A DNA stretch of 64,000 nt. It comes from Saccharopolyspora dendranthemae. GTDB taxonomy: Bacteria > Actinomycetota > Actinomycetes > Mycobacteriales > Pseudonocardiaceae. The translations under genes and the position numbers were made by a program. Positions 9,921 to 18,198 of the stretch are shown here, piece after piece. Within the stretch, counting starts at the first letter, position 1. Each line of letters opens with the position of its first letter. The notes under the pieces were generated by a model. That model was given only the letters and a program-made list of their open reading frames with translations, was not told the origin of the DNA and did not search any database. The stretch lies in the NCBI RefSeq assembly GCF_007829955.1, contig NZ_VIWX01000007.1, positions 186,001 through 250,000 on the forward strand, given 5' to 3'.

Positions 9921-11495
9921 TCAGGTGGGGTCGATGCCGGAGAGGGCGCGGGCGACGATGTCCTCGACCGCGGGCAGCGCCGTGGCGCGTGCGGTGGGGT
10001 CGAGGCCGAGGCGGGTTCGGCGGTCGAGGACGTCGTCGGAATCAAGGGCCCCTTCGTGCCGGACCGCCCACAGGACCTCGGCCGCTGTGAGGTGAAGGCC
10101 TTCTGCCACCGGTCGGGCGAGGTCGGGGTCGAGCTCGGTGAGGGCCGCGACACGAGCGGCTTCGGTGCCGTACTTGGCGACGAGGGCGGCGGGAGCCTCC
10201 ACCTCGGTGAGGTGGCGGCGAGGCGCGGCGCCGACCAGCGCGATCTCGGTGGTGCGGGAAGGCCCTGCCGACAGACCGCAGGTGCTGACCGCGGCGTCCA
10301 CGGCGTCGGCGGCCATCTTCCGGTAGGTCGTGAGCTTGCCTCCGACGACGGTGACGATCCCTTCCTCCGACGTCAGCACCGCGTGGTGGCGGGAGAGGTC
10401 CGCCGAGGCCTTGCCGTCCCGCTGCAGCAGCGGCCGGAGACCGGCGAACGATCCGAGGACGTGCTCGCGGGTCAGCGGTGCGCCGAGCACGTCCCTGATC
10501 CCCGCGAGCAAGAAGTCCACGTCGGACTCGGGAACCTCCGGGACGGCCGGGATCGGGCCGGGAGCGGCCTCGTCGGTCAGCCCGAGGATCGCGCGGCCGT
10601 CGGGCAGGGGGATCAGCAGCAGGAAGCGCCCGGAGCCGCCCGCGACCGGCGCCACGACGGCGGTTCCGGCCACACCCGCGGCATCGGCGTCGACGACCAG
10701 GTGCGATCCCCGCGACGGGCTCAGCTTCACCTCCGGCACGAGTCCTCCGGACCACACCCCGGCGGCGTTGACGACCGACCGCGCGCGGAGGCGCAACGAC
10801 TCACCGCTGCGCCGGTCGACCACGTCGGCGCCCGCGCCGTCGAGGGACGTCACCTCGCAGCGGGTGAGGACGCGCGCGCCGAACCCGGCGGCGGTGCGGG
10901 CGAGGGCCACCACGAGCCGCGCGTCGTCGACGAGCTGGCCGTCGAAGCTCAGCAGCCCGCCGCGCAGCCCGGCCGGGCGAAGGCCGGGAACCAGCGCCAG
11001 AGCCTCGGCGGACGGGATCCTCTTGGGCGCGGGCAGGACGTCCGACGGCGTCCTCGCCGCGCGCCGGAGGGCATCACCGGCGCGCAATCCCGCGTGCAGG
11101 ACGACTTCCTGTCGTCGCGAGATCTCCTCGTGCAGCGGGATGAGCTGGGGGAGCGGACGCACCAGGTGAGGCGCTGTCCGGGTCATGAGGACGTTGCGCT
11201 CCACCGCGCTCTCCCGCGCCAGCGCGACGTCGCCGTGGGCGAGGTACCGCAGGCCGCCGTGCACGAGTTTGCTGGACCAGCGAGACGTGCCCCACGCGAG
11301 GTCCTCGGCCTCCACGAGCGCCACCGACAGTCCCCTCGCGGCCGCGTCGAGGGCGACCCCGGTGCCGGTGACGCCGCCGCCGACGACGAGGAGGTCGACC
11401 TCCTGCTCGGCCGCGGCGTGCAGGTCGGTCCGCAACCGCGCGGAGTTCAGCGAGGTGGCGCGCAGCGAACCGGCGGGCAGCGGAGTGGTGATCAT
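9921..11495 (-). CDS. glpD: Glycerol-3-phosphate dehydrogenase (FAD-dependent)
   Basis: 524 residues. Oxidises glycerol-3-phosphate to dihydroxyacetone phosphate with FAD, passing electrons to quinone at the membrane. The N-terminus has the dinucleotide motif VVGGGVTGTGVALDAAARG (about 34-52). GTSRWSSKLVHGGLRYL (about 68-84) and the late VTVVGGKLTTYRKMAADAVD block (about 390-410) are GlpD signatures. The C-terminal cap domain carries DVLDRRTRLGL. ATG at 11495 has a GGAG ribosome site and overlaps the stop of the upstream TetR gene (ATGA); the frame remains open further upstream only as a shadow. The order glpD-TetR-divergent flavoprotein matches the M. tuberculosis Rv2249c-Rv2250c-Rv2251 region as I recall it. 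Confidence 0.94.
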   Translation of the reverse strand: MITTPLPAGSLRATSLNSARLRTDLHAAAEQEVDLLVVGGGVTGTGVALDAAARGLSVALVEAEDLAWGTSRWSSKLVHGGLRYLAHGDVALARESAVERNVLMTRTAPHLVRPLPQLIPLHEEISRRQEVVLHAGLRAGDALRRAARTPSDVLPAPKRIPSAEALALVPGLRPAGLRGGLLSFDGQLVDDARLVVALARTAAGFGARVLTRCEVTSLDGAGADVVDRRSGESLRLRARSVVNAAGVWSGGLVPEVKLSPSRGSHLVVDADAAGVAGTAVVAPVAGGSGRFLLLIPLPDGRAILGLTDEAAPGPIPAVPEVPESDVDFLLAGIRDVLGAPLTREHVLGSFAGLRPLLQRDGKASADLSRHHAVLTSEEGIVTVVGGKLTTYRKMAADAVDAAVSTCGLSAGPSRTTEIALVGAAPRRHLTEVEAPAALVAKYGTEAARVAALTELDPDLARPVAEGLHLTAAEVLWAVRHEGALDSDDVLDRRTRLGLDPTARATALPAVEDIVARALSGIDPT

Positions 11496-12142
11496 GAAGG
11501 GCTCCTTGGCCGTAGAGCGCCGTCGAGGAGGAGGGCGAGTTCGTGCGTCAGCGCGTCGAGTTCGAGGTCCTTCACCGCCGGGCGCGCCGAGATGACGAAC
11601 GACTGGGTCAGCAACAGCAGGGAGCGGGCCTGCACCGCCACGTCGCCGGGCCGGATCGACCCGTCGTCGTGCCCGGCGGCCAGATACTCGCGAATGAAGC
11701 CTTCGGCCGCCACCTGGGTGCTGCCCAGCCGCTCGACCAGGTAGGGGAGAAGCAGCTCGGAGTCGGTTTCCAGGACTCGTTGCAGCAGAGGGGCGTCGTG
11801 CAGCAATCTGATGCCGCGCACCATGCTGCCGACCAGGCTCTGCCGCGCGGTGCCGGTTCCGGCGGCTCGGCGGGCTTGGTGCAGGACCTCGCCGAACTCG
11901 ACCGTGACGAGGGTGGTGACCATGCCGCCGACATCGGGGAAGCGCCGGTAGAGCGTCATCCGGCTGACGCCTGCGACGCGCGCGACCTCGGTGAGCGTCG
12001 TCCGGCGGACGCCGTGGGCGAGCACGCACTCGCGCGCCGCCCGCAGCAGGTCGGTGTCGGAGACCCGGTTGGCCGCCTGGCGCCTGCTGGTGCCGGCGGG
12101 AGGGGAGTCAGCGCGCTCGATGCTGTGACATTCCGGCTGCAT
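11492..12142 (-). CDS. TetR-family regulator of the glpD / flavoprotein locus
   Basis: 216 residues with an N-terminal helix-turn-helix at about 32-78 (recognition helix GVSRMTLYRRFPD). The C-terminal domain is all-helical. It is co-transcribed with glpD (4-base overlap) and divergent from the FAD-linked oxidase at 12159. A TGTGACA/TGTCACA inverted repeat lies across its own start codon, so it probably represses both directions. On the minus strand a TAGAGT hexamer lies seven bases before the ATG, and no ribosome site is visible, so the transcript may be leaderless. The N-terminal 25 residues are poorly conserved in character; the start is the least certain part. Confidence 0.9.
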   Translation of the reverse strand: MQPECHSIERADSPPAGTSRRQAANRVSDTDLLRAARECVLAHGVRRTTLTEVARVAGVSRMTLYRRFPDVGGMVTTLVTVEFGEVLHQARRAAGTGTARQSLVGSMVRGIRLLHDAPLLQRVLETDSELLLPYLVERLGSTQVAAEGFIREYLAAGHDDGSIRPGDVAVQARSLLLLTQSFVISARPAVKDLELDALTHELALLLDGALRPRSPS

Positions 12143-12150
12143 GTGTCACA
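12124..12150. promoter_or_regulatory. Probable TetR operator (TGTGACA-N13-TGTCACA)
   Basis: Perfect 7-bp arms TGTGACA (12124-12130) and TGTCACA (12144-12150) flank 13 bases. The repeat covers the TetR start codon (12140-12142) and lies 9 bases before the GTG of the divergent oxidase, the right place for a shared repressor site. Confidence 0.65.
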
Positions 12151-12158
12151 CTCTAGCT

Positions 12159-13796
12159 GTGAACGGGCAGATCGAACACACCCTTCGCGGCAGCTGGACC
12201 TCGTCCGGAGCGGCCGCCGCGCCACTGTCCCCGTCCTCGCTGCGCTGGCTGCGGCAACGCATCGGACTCGTCGAGACCACCACCCCGGCGGTGCCCTCGT
12301 CCCTGCTCGAAGTACCCGGAAGTTCCTTCGCCGACACCGCGCGCGCCGAACTCGAAGCGCTGCTGGGCGAAGCGCACGTGCTCGTGGACACCGCGTCGCG
12401 GCTCGGACGCTCCGGCGGCATGTCCTACAGCGACCTGATGCGCCGGCGCGAGGGCGCCGAGCTCGCGGTCCCGGACGCGGTGCTGCTGCCCTCGGACCCG
12501 GAACTGGTGCAGGGCGCGCTGGAGATCTGCGCCCGTCACGACATCGCAGTGGTGCCCTTCGGCGGCGGGACTTCCGTGGTGGGCGGCGTCGACGCGCTGC
12601 GCGGCGGCAAGAGCGCCGTCGTCGCCCTCGACCTGGTGCGGCTCGATCGCCTGGTCTCGCTCGACCCGGACTCGCGGATCGCTGTGCTGCAGGCCGGGAT
12701 GCGCGCGCCCGAGGCCGAATCGCTCCTGGCGGCGCACGGGTTCACGCTCGGGCACTTCCCGCAGTCCTTCGAGCGGGCCACCATCGGCGGGTTCGCCGCC
12801 ACCCGCTCGGCCGGCCAGGCGTCCTCGGGCTACGGGCGGTTCGAGGACATGATCGAGGGCGTGCGGCTGGCGACACCGGCAGGTGAGTGGAGGCTCGGCA
12901 CCGCACCCGCGTCGGCGGCGGGACCCGACCTGCGGCACCTCGCCATCGGCAGCGAGGGGAGTCTCGGCGTCATCACCGAGGTCGCCGTCCGCGTCCGCCC
13001 GGCGCCGAGGCGCACTCGCTACGAGGCGGTCGTGGTGGACGGCTGGCAGGTCGGGACCGACGCCGTGCGCGCGCTGGCGCAGGACCGGGTGCTGGCCGAC
13101 GTCACGCGGTTGTCGGACCCGACCGAGACCGAGGTGCAGCTCGCGATGGCCGGTCAGCTCAAGGCGCGAGCGCTCGCGAACGTCCTGCGTGCCAAGGGCA
13201 TTCGCAACCCGTGCCTGCTGGTTCTCGGGTGGGATGCGGGGTCCCGCGCCGAGCTCAAGCACCGACGTTCGGCCACCCTGCGCGCGTTGCGCGACGTGCG
13301 GACCGTGCGGTTGGGCCGGGCGGTCGGCGAGTCCTGGAAGTCGCACCGGTTCTCCGGTCCCCGGCAGCGGGACGCCCTGCTCGACCGCGGCGTGTGCGTG
13401 GAAACCCTGGAGACCGCGACGCACTGGAGCGGGCTGAGCGAGCTGCGCTCGGCCGTGCGCACCGCGCTGGTGCGCAACCTCCAGTCGGGCAGCAAGCCGC
13501 CGATCGTGATGTGCCACGTCTCGCACGCCTACGAGACCGGCGCCTCGCTGTACTTCACCGTGCTGGCGCCGCGCGATTCCGAGCAGGCCCTCGCGCAGTG
13601 GAAGCGCGCCAAGGAAGCGGCCTGCGACGCCATCGCCGGTCGCGGCACGATCAGCCACCACCACGCCGTCGGCGTCGACCACCGGCCCTGGCTGGGAGTG
13701 GAGATCGGCGACGTCGGCACCTCGGTGCTGGCAGCAGCCAAGCGCGCCGTCGACCCGACCGGAATCCTCAACCCGGGCAAGCTGATTCGCGACTAG
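12159..13796 (+). CDS. FAD-binding oxidase, alkyl-DHAP-synthase-like flavoprotein
   Basis: 545 residues of the FAD_binding_4/vanillyl-alcohol oxidase fold. The PP-loop region with VPFGGGTSVVGGVDALRGGK (about 133-152), then QSFERATIGGFAATRSAGQASSGYGRFEDM (about 205-235) and GSEGSLGVITE (about 265-275), are FAD-binding signatures. The late HHHAVGVDHRPWL block (about 501-513) resembles the histidine-rich active-site loop of alkyldihydroxyacetonephosphate synthase, the ether-lipid enzyme. Beside glpD this suggests a role in DHAP or glycerolipid metabolism, but the substrate is unproven. GTG at 12159 is preferred over ATG at 12141, which lies inside the operator. The stop is within 8-bp repeat flanking the MITE-like element. 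Confidence 0.85.
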   Translation: MNGQIEHTLRGSWTSSGAAAAPLSPSSLRWLRQRIGLVETTTPAVPSSLLEVPGSSFADTARAELEALLGEAHVLVDTASRLGRSGGMSYSDLMRRREGAELAVPDAVLLPSDPELVQGALEICARHDIAVVPFGGGTSVVGGVDALRGGKSAVVALDLVRLDRLVSLDPDSRIAVLQAGMRAPEAESLLAAHGFTLGHFPQSFERATIGGFAATRSAGQASSGYGRFEDMIEGVRLATPAGEWRLGTAPASAAGPDLRHLAIGSEGSLGVITEVAVRVRPAPRRTRYEAVVVDGWQVGTDAVRALAQDRVLADVTRLSDPTETEVQLAMAGQLKARALANVLRAKGIRNPCLLVLGWDAGSRAELKHRRSATLRALRDVRTVRLGRAVGESWKSHRFSGPRQRDALLDRGVCVETLETATHWSGLSELRSAVRTALVRNLQSGSKPPIVMCHVSHAYETGASLYFTVLAPRDSEQALAQWKRAKEAACDAIAGRGTISHHHAVGVDHRPWLGVEIGDVGTSVLAAAKRAVDPTGILNPGKLIRD

Positions 13797-13997
13797 GAAC
13801 TGTTCATGAGTCGTTTTGCGTGGCGGTGTGGGTAGCGGAACCTGATCGCCTTCGTGGTCTCCGTGCGCCGCTCCTTGAGTATGCCAATACGAGGCGTCCC
13901 GGCGTACTCGCCACGAAGGCGATCAGAACCCGCGGCGGTGCCGGTTGAGTCCCACACCTGAAACGGCGGCGCTGCCGCATTCATCAACAGCGACTAG
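13789..13997. mobile_element. MITE-like hairpin element with 8-bp flanking repeats
   Basis: About 193 bases bounded by direct copies of GCGACTAG (13789-13796 and 13990-13997). The interior folds on itself: CTGATCGCCTTCGTGG (13842-13857) is perfectly complementary to 13911-13926. Weaker complementarity reaches both ends (TGTTCATGAG near the left, TGTTGATGAA on the opposite strand at the right). No coding capacity. The size, inverted ends and flanking duplication fit a non-autonomous transposable element. The left repeat includes the stop of the flavoprotein gene; the right end supplies the stop codon of the GNAT gene. Confidence 0.6.
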
Positions 13998-14721
13998 CGG
14001 AGATCGGGGTGTACCGGTAGCCGAGTCCCCGGTAGACCCGCAGGGCGGGTTCGTTGTCCTCGTCGGCCATCAGCACCACGTCGCCGTGCGCGGCCAGCTC
14101 CCGGGTCAGGAAGGTGCACAGCCGCGTCGACAGGCCCCGGCCCCGGTGCGCGGGGTGGGTCGCGACGCCGGAGATGTAGCGGATGCCGGGGGCGGGCCAG
14201 GAGTCTCCTGCCACCGAGACCGGTGTGCCGTCGGCGTCGCGAATCCCGGCCCAGCGCACGGCGCCAGGATCGTCGGGGAACAGGTACGAGCCGGGGTTGG
14301 CCCGGCGCAGGAGCGCGTCGATGTCGGGGACGTCCGCCTCGGTCAGCCACTCGGCCCCGGGAGCGGGGGCCCGCGGCGGTTCGGCGTCGAGGTGCATCCA
14401 GCCGAACGTCGCCAGGACCTCGAGGCCGACCCGTTCGGCGACCCGCGCGGCCAGCGGTGCCCTCGCCAGGAATCGGACCTTCTGGCCGGACAGCGCGGGG
14501 GAGATCTCCTCCAACAGCGCCACGACGTCGTCCTCGTCGCCGGCGTGAACGACGCGGTCGGCGCGGTTCAGGCGAGGTGCGAAGACCGCCACCGCGCTGC
14601 GGTGCCGCCACGCGCTCCCGAGCTCGTGCGGATATCCGGGCTCCAGCGCCTGGGCGGCCCAGCGAACCATCAGATCCGACGAAGCCGCGGCGACCTCCGC
14701 GGCGGAACCCAACTCCTCCAC
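13984..14721 (-). CDS. GNAT-family N-acetyltransferase
   Basis: 245 residues. The C-terminal half is a GNAT domain: ISGVATHPAHRGRGLSTRLCTFLTREL (about 185-211) holds the acetyl-CoA pyrophosphate loop (Q/R-x-x-G-x-G/A; here R-G-R-G-L-S), and ADEDNEPALRVYRGLGYRYTPI (about 218-239) is the usual last helix and strand. The N-terminal half is a second, divergent GNAT-like region of the kind found in two-domain actinobacterial proteins. Acceptor substrate unknown. The family would normally end a few residues after YTPI. Here the reading frame runs on through SASRC into the right end of the hairpin element, which provides the TGA. Confidence 0.82.
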   Translation of the reverse strand: MEELGSAAEVAAASSDLMVRWAAQALEPGYPHELGSAWRHRSAVAVFAPRLNRADRVVHAGDEDDVVALLEEISPALSGQKVRFLARAPLAARVAERVGLEVLATFGWMHLDAEPPRAPAPGAEWLTEADVPDIDALLRRANPGSYLFPDDPGAVRWAGIRDADGTPVSVAGDSWPAPGIRYISGVATHPAHRGRGLSTRLCTFLTRELAAHGDVVLMADEDNEPALRVYRGLGYRYTPISASRC

Positions 14722-14777
14722 GCCCTCAGCTTATTCCGCCGCGACGAGAGGTCACGTCGTCCACGATGGTGGGAATT

Positions 14778-14845
14778 CCCAGTTTTAGTCCAAACTGAGC
14801 GGACATTTCGGGCGCGAAGGGTCCTCGGTTTGGACTAAAACTGGG
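14778..14845. repeat. 68-bp palindromic repeat, copy 1
   Basis: An 18-base arm beginning CCCAGTTTTAGTC (14778-14795) is perfectly complementary to the arm ending GACTAAAACTGGG (14828-14845), with a 32-base loop. A second copy of the same length lies at 58028-58095 in opposite orientation. The two share the outer 13 bases at each end, TGAGC, and the loop block GACATTTCGG. The element lies between two minus-strand genes: downstream of the small helical-protein gene and upstream of the GNAT gene. It could end transcription, but its homologous second copy makes it a repeat family. Confidence 0.88.
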
Positions 14846-14900
14846 AAATGCCGAGTGAAGCGATGCCGGAACAACCGCTCGGCGGTGGGGGAGTGGTGGG

Positions 14901-15272
14901 TTACTTGCGGCGTCGGGGGAGGGAGAGACGGGGTTTGGCGATGGTGTCGCGGAGGGCTTCCAGGGCTTCGTGGGCTTCCTGGCGGGACTGCGACGGCGTC
15001 GCGCCGGGAGCGCTGCGATCGGCGGCCGGGACACCGGAGGAACGCAGCCACCGCTCGTCCCAGACGATCTGCATCGCCGACTTCCAGAGCCCCTTGAACT
15101 CGGCGACCAGCTTGTCGCGGGTCTCCTCCGACTCCTCCTTGCGCTTGGTGCCGGCCGCGACCGCGTCGCCGAGCTCCTTCGCGCTGTCGCGCTCCTGCTT
15201 GCGCATCTCCTTGCCCGCGGCCGTGGCCAGGGCGGTCAGCTCGCGGTAGCGCTCCGCTGCCGTCTCAGTCAC
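14901..15272 (-). CDS. Small charged helical protein of the FtsK cassette
   Basis: 123 residues, no family recognised. The N-terminal two-thirds is rich in Glu, Lys, Arg and Ala with long predicted helices (KEMRKQERDSAKELGDAVAAG and KRKEESEETRDKLVAEFKGL regions); the last 35 residues are Arg/Ser-rich and end in LPRRRK. A coiled coil is likely. GTG at 15272 gives a start that overlaps the FtsK-like stop by eight bases, so it is translationally coupled as the last gene of the cassette. A longer in-frame start at 15296 is possible. Function unknown; its fixed position suggests it works with the ATPase. Confidence 0.68.
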   Translation of the reverse strand: MTETAAERYRELTALATAAGKEMRKQERDSAKELGDAVAAGTKRKEESEETRDKLVAEFKGLWKSAMQIVWDERWLRSSGVPAADRSAPGATPSQSRQEAHEALEALRDTIAKPRLSLPRRRK

Positions 15273-18069
15273 CGGCTTCCTCCCGCACGTCGGCATCCGA
15301 TTCCGTTGAGCGCTGGGCGGGCACCGGCGGGGATCCGCCGAGGTCGAACGGCAGCACGACCTCGGGACGCGAGTGCACGGAGCGGTCGAAGAACAGTCCG
15401 CGACGCGACCGCGGCGACCAGTTGACCGGCTGACCGGCGGCGAACGCGCTGAGCTCCTGCCCGTGCACGTCGAAGGCCACCCACGCGCCGATGTCGTCCA
15501 CCGGGCCCATGCCGAGCGTGTTCTTCACCCGCTGCACGCTGCGCCACCAGCCGATCACGTGCACCCGGGATTCCGGCCCCTGCTTGAGGATCGTGCGCAG
15601 CGAGTCCAGCGCGCAGGCCCTGGTCACCGGGTCCTTGCGCTCCAGCGTGGTCTGCGCGGCGTCGACGGCGTAGAGCACCACGCAGTGCCGGACCGGAGCG
15701 GCACCGGCGTCGATGTCGGTGGCGATGCGGTCGAGCGTCGCGGAGATGTCGTCGAGTCCCACCACGTCGACCTCGTGGCCCCGTCCGCGAAGCTCCTCGA
15801 CCACGGCGCGGGCGTCCTCGTCGACGTCGTCGAGCAGCGCGCCGACGGTGAACCGGATCGTGCCCGGCTCGTGCTGGCGCGACAGCGACAGCGCCGCCGC
15901 CCCCATCGCACTGGTGGTGTCCTCGCGCACCGAGCCGATCACCGCGATGTTGCGTCCCGGCGAGCGCGACAGCCGCACCGCAGCGGCCGTTCCCTCGACG
16001 TCGATGATCTGCCCGAGCAGCGCGCGCGGAGCGCTGACCGGCGCGGTCGGCTTCCGGAACTCGTCCAGGGCCGAGAGCTTCGGCAGGTTGGAGCCGTCGA
16101 ACAGCCGCGGCGGGTGGGACCCGGGCGTGCGCTGCTGCCAGAGGCGTTGCTGCAGTTCGTGGAAGGTGTCGCGGGCGGTGGCGTCCGGGATGCGGGCGAT
16201 CTCGTTGCCGTGCTTGACGCCCGACTCGTGGTTGACCACGGCGTGCCAGCGCGGGAGTTCCATCGCCGCCTGGTTGTGCTCGGTGAGCACCCGGCGGGCC
16301 TTGGGCAGCGCGATGCGCAGGATGAACTGCTCGAAGATCGCCGGCTTGCCCCAGAACGCCTCGATCCCGGAGACGTCCTGGCTGGCCAGCACCAGGTGGA
16401 TGCCCTGCGAACGACCGCGCCGCGCAACGTCTTCCAGCAGCTTGGTGGCCTGCGCGGTCACCGGGTCGCGGTCGGCGAACAGGTACTGGAACTCGTCGAT
16501 CACCGCGACGATCCGCGGCCACCTGCCCTCGGGGTCTTCGGCCCGCAGCTCTTCGAGCTTCGTGACCTCGTAGCGCTTGGCGACGTCGGCGCGCCGCCGC
16601 ATCTCGTCGGCCAGGAACCGCAGCAGCGCCAGCCCGAACTCGCGGTCGGTGTTGACGTTGACGCCCACCAGCTTCGCGTGCGGCAGCCAGCTCGGGTCCC
16701 GCCTGCCGGGCGTGAACTGCGCGAACGACACGCCTTCCTTGAAGTCCAGAAGGTGCAGCTCCAGCTCGTCCGGTGAGTACCGGGCGGCCATGGCGCCGAG
16801 CATGCTGTAGAGGAAGTTCGTCTTGCCCGATCCGCTCGGCCCGCCGATCAGGGTGTGCGGGCTGGCGTCGCCGAGCCGCACCCACACCTCTTCGCCCTCG
16901 TCGAAGCCGACCGGCGCCTGCAGCTCGGAACGCGAGTGGCACTGCCACAACTCGTCGGGCAGCAGGTCGTCGAAGGTCCGGACCCGCGCACGCCGGGACT
17001 CGAACTCGGTCGCGATGGCCCCGCACACCTTCGCCGCCGTCCCGCGCGACGGCGGTTCGTCCAGCGCCACCACGGCTTCGGGCCCGGTCATGCTGGTGCG
17101 CGCGCGGTTCTCGCCGATCAGCGAGATCGACTCGATGGAGCTGTTGACGGTCAGCGGGAGGTCGACCGTGATCAGCTGGATGCCGCAAGCCAGACCGTTG
17201 CGCGCGATCCGCTGGAGCTGTTGTTGCTGCTCCTCGCGCAGGGGTTGGCCGTTGCCGAACAGCACCGCGATCCGCCACGGCTCGCTCCGGCGACCGTGGG
17301 CGGCGGCCAGCGCGCGCAGCGTCGTGTGCTCGCCGAGCAGGGCGCCCGAGTGGATGCGCTTGATGTGATCGGAGAGCACCTCGAGCAGGTCGCTCAGGCG
17401 CGTCGAGTCGTGAGCGGTGAGCAGGCCGGCGCTGCTGAGCGGGTGCAGGTCCGGCAGCGTGCCGGTCAGCCGCGCGACGTCCCAGCTGTGGATGCGCACC
17501 TGACCGGGCTCGAAGTGGCTGACGATCCGCAGGAGCAGGTTCTGCACCAGGGTTTCCGCTGTTTCCGGCACCTCGTCGGTGGTGATGCGCAGGTGCGCGA
17601 AGTCCAGCGCGGGCACGACGGCCGGGAACGGTGGCGACTGCGGGGAATCGGGGAGGCTCGCGGTGCCGATCCGCCACAGCTCGGGCGGGTGGGCGACGTC
17701 ACCGCCGCCGAAATCGCCGAGCCAGGCCTCGAACGGCTGCGACGCGCTGCCGGGTGAGTTCGCGGCGACCAGCTTCTCCAGCGAGGGCGGACCTTGCTCG
17801 GTCCAGTCCCGGAAGATCTCGTCGCGCGCGGTCAGCGCTCGGGCGAGCGCGGCTCGGAAGTGCGGGTCGGCCGGGTCTGCGATCTGCTCCGGTTCGCGTT
17901 CGGCTTCGGCCGCGCCGACCTGGGCGATGCGCAGCGCGTACTCCTGCTCGGCGCAGGTGTCGAGCACCTCGCGATGCGCGTTCTCGGTGGCGCCGAGTGC
18001 GGCGGAGATGCTGCTGCGCAGGTGCTCGAAGGCCGATTCGATGCGGCTTCGCCGGTCACTGCGTTTCAC
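15265..18069 (-). CDS. FtsK/SpoIIIE-domain ATPase with helical N-terminus
   Basis: 934 residues with no obvious membrane segment. Residues 1-100 look helical, possibly coiled coil. The FtsK/SpoIIIE motor domain spans about 395-620, with Walker A GGPSGSGKTN (about 409-418), LLDFKEGVSF (about 440-449) and Walker B IVAVIDEFQYLF (about 520-531). A second ATPase-like domain (about 690-880) keeps the fold's hydrophobic strands, but its P-loop reads IGSVREDTTSA and lacks the GK[ST] core. This one-active, one-degenerate arrangement recalls EccC ATPases of type VII secretion, without the membrane anchor. Two small helical genes precede it and one follows, all on the same strand. It may pump DNA or a protein; the sequence does not decide. 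Confidence 0.85.
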   Translation of the reverse strand: MKRSDRRSRIESAFEHLRSSISAALGATENAHREVLDTCAEQEYALRIAQVGAAEAEREPEQIADPADPHFRAALARALTARDEIFRDWTEQGPPSLEKLVAANSPGSASQPFEAWLGDFGGGDVAHPPELWRIGTASLPDSPQSPPFPAVVPALDFAHLRITTDEVPETAETLVQNLLLRIVSHFEPGQVRIHSWDVARLTGTLPDLHPLSSAGLLTAHDSTRLSDLLEVLSDHIKRIHSGALLGEHTTLRALAAAHGRRSEPWRIAVLFGNGQPLREEQQQQLQRIARNGLACGIQLITVDLPLTVNSSIESISLIGENRARTSMTGPEAVVALDEPPSRGTAAKVCGAIATEFESRRARVRTFDDLLPDELWQCHSRSELQAPVGFDEGEEVWVRLGDASPHTLIGGPSGSGKTNFLYSMLGAMAARYSPDELELHLLDFKEGVSFAQFTPGRRDPSWLPHAKLVGVNVNTDREFGLALLRFLADEMRRRADVAKRYEVTKLEELRAEDPEGRWPRIVAVIDEFQYLFADRDPVTAQATKLLEDVARRGRSQGIHLVLASQDVSGIEAFWGKPAIFEQFILRIALPKARRVLTEHNQAAMELPRWHAVVNHESGVKHGNEIARIPDATARDTFHELQQRLWQQRTPGSHPPRLFDGSNLPKLSALDEFRKPTAPVSAPRALLGQIIDVEGTAAAVRLSRSPGRNIAVIGSVREDTTSAMGAAALSLSRQHEPGTIRFTVGALLDDVDEDARAVVEELRGRGHEVDVVGLDDISATLDRIATDIDAGAAPVRHCVVLYAVDAAQTTLERKDPVTRACALDSLRTILKQGPESRVHVIGWWRSVQRVKNTLGMGPVDDIGAWVAFDVHGQELSAFAAGQPVNWSPRSRRGLFFDRSVHSRPEVVLPFDLGGSPPVPAQRSTESDADVREEAGD

Positions 18070-18198
18070 AACACGCCACCTCGGAGACCGAGTTACGGAA
18101 CGTGATCAAAGTACCACCTCGAAATATGCCCTGCCCAACCCATGCACAGGCGTGAATATCGCGCAGTGGGAAGGTGTTCCGTGCTTCGACCGAAGATC

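Noticed and set aside
11496..12029. N-terminal extension of glpD by about 178 residues
   Set aside because: It overlaps the TetR gene in another frame and is low-complexity; ATG at 11495 has a ribosome site and starts the conserved part.
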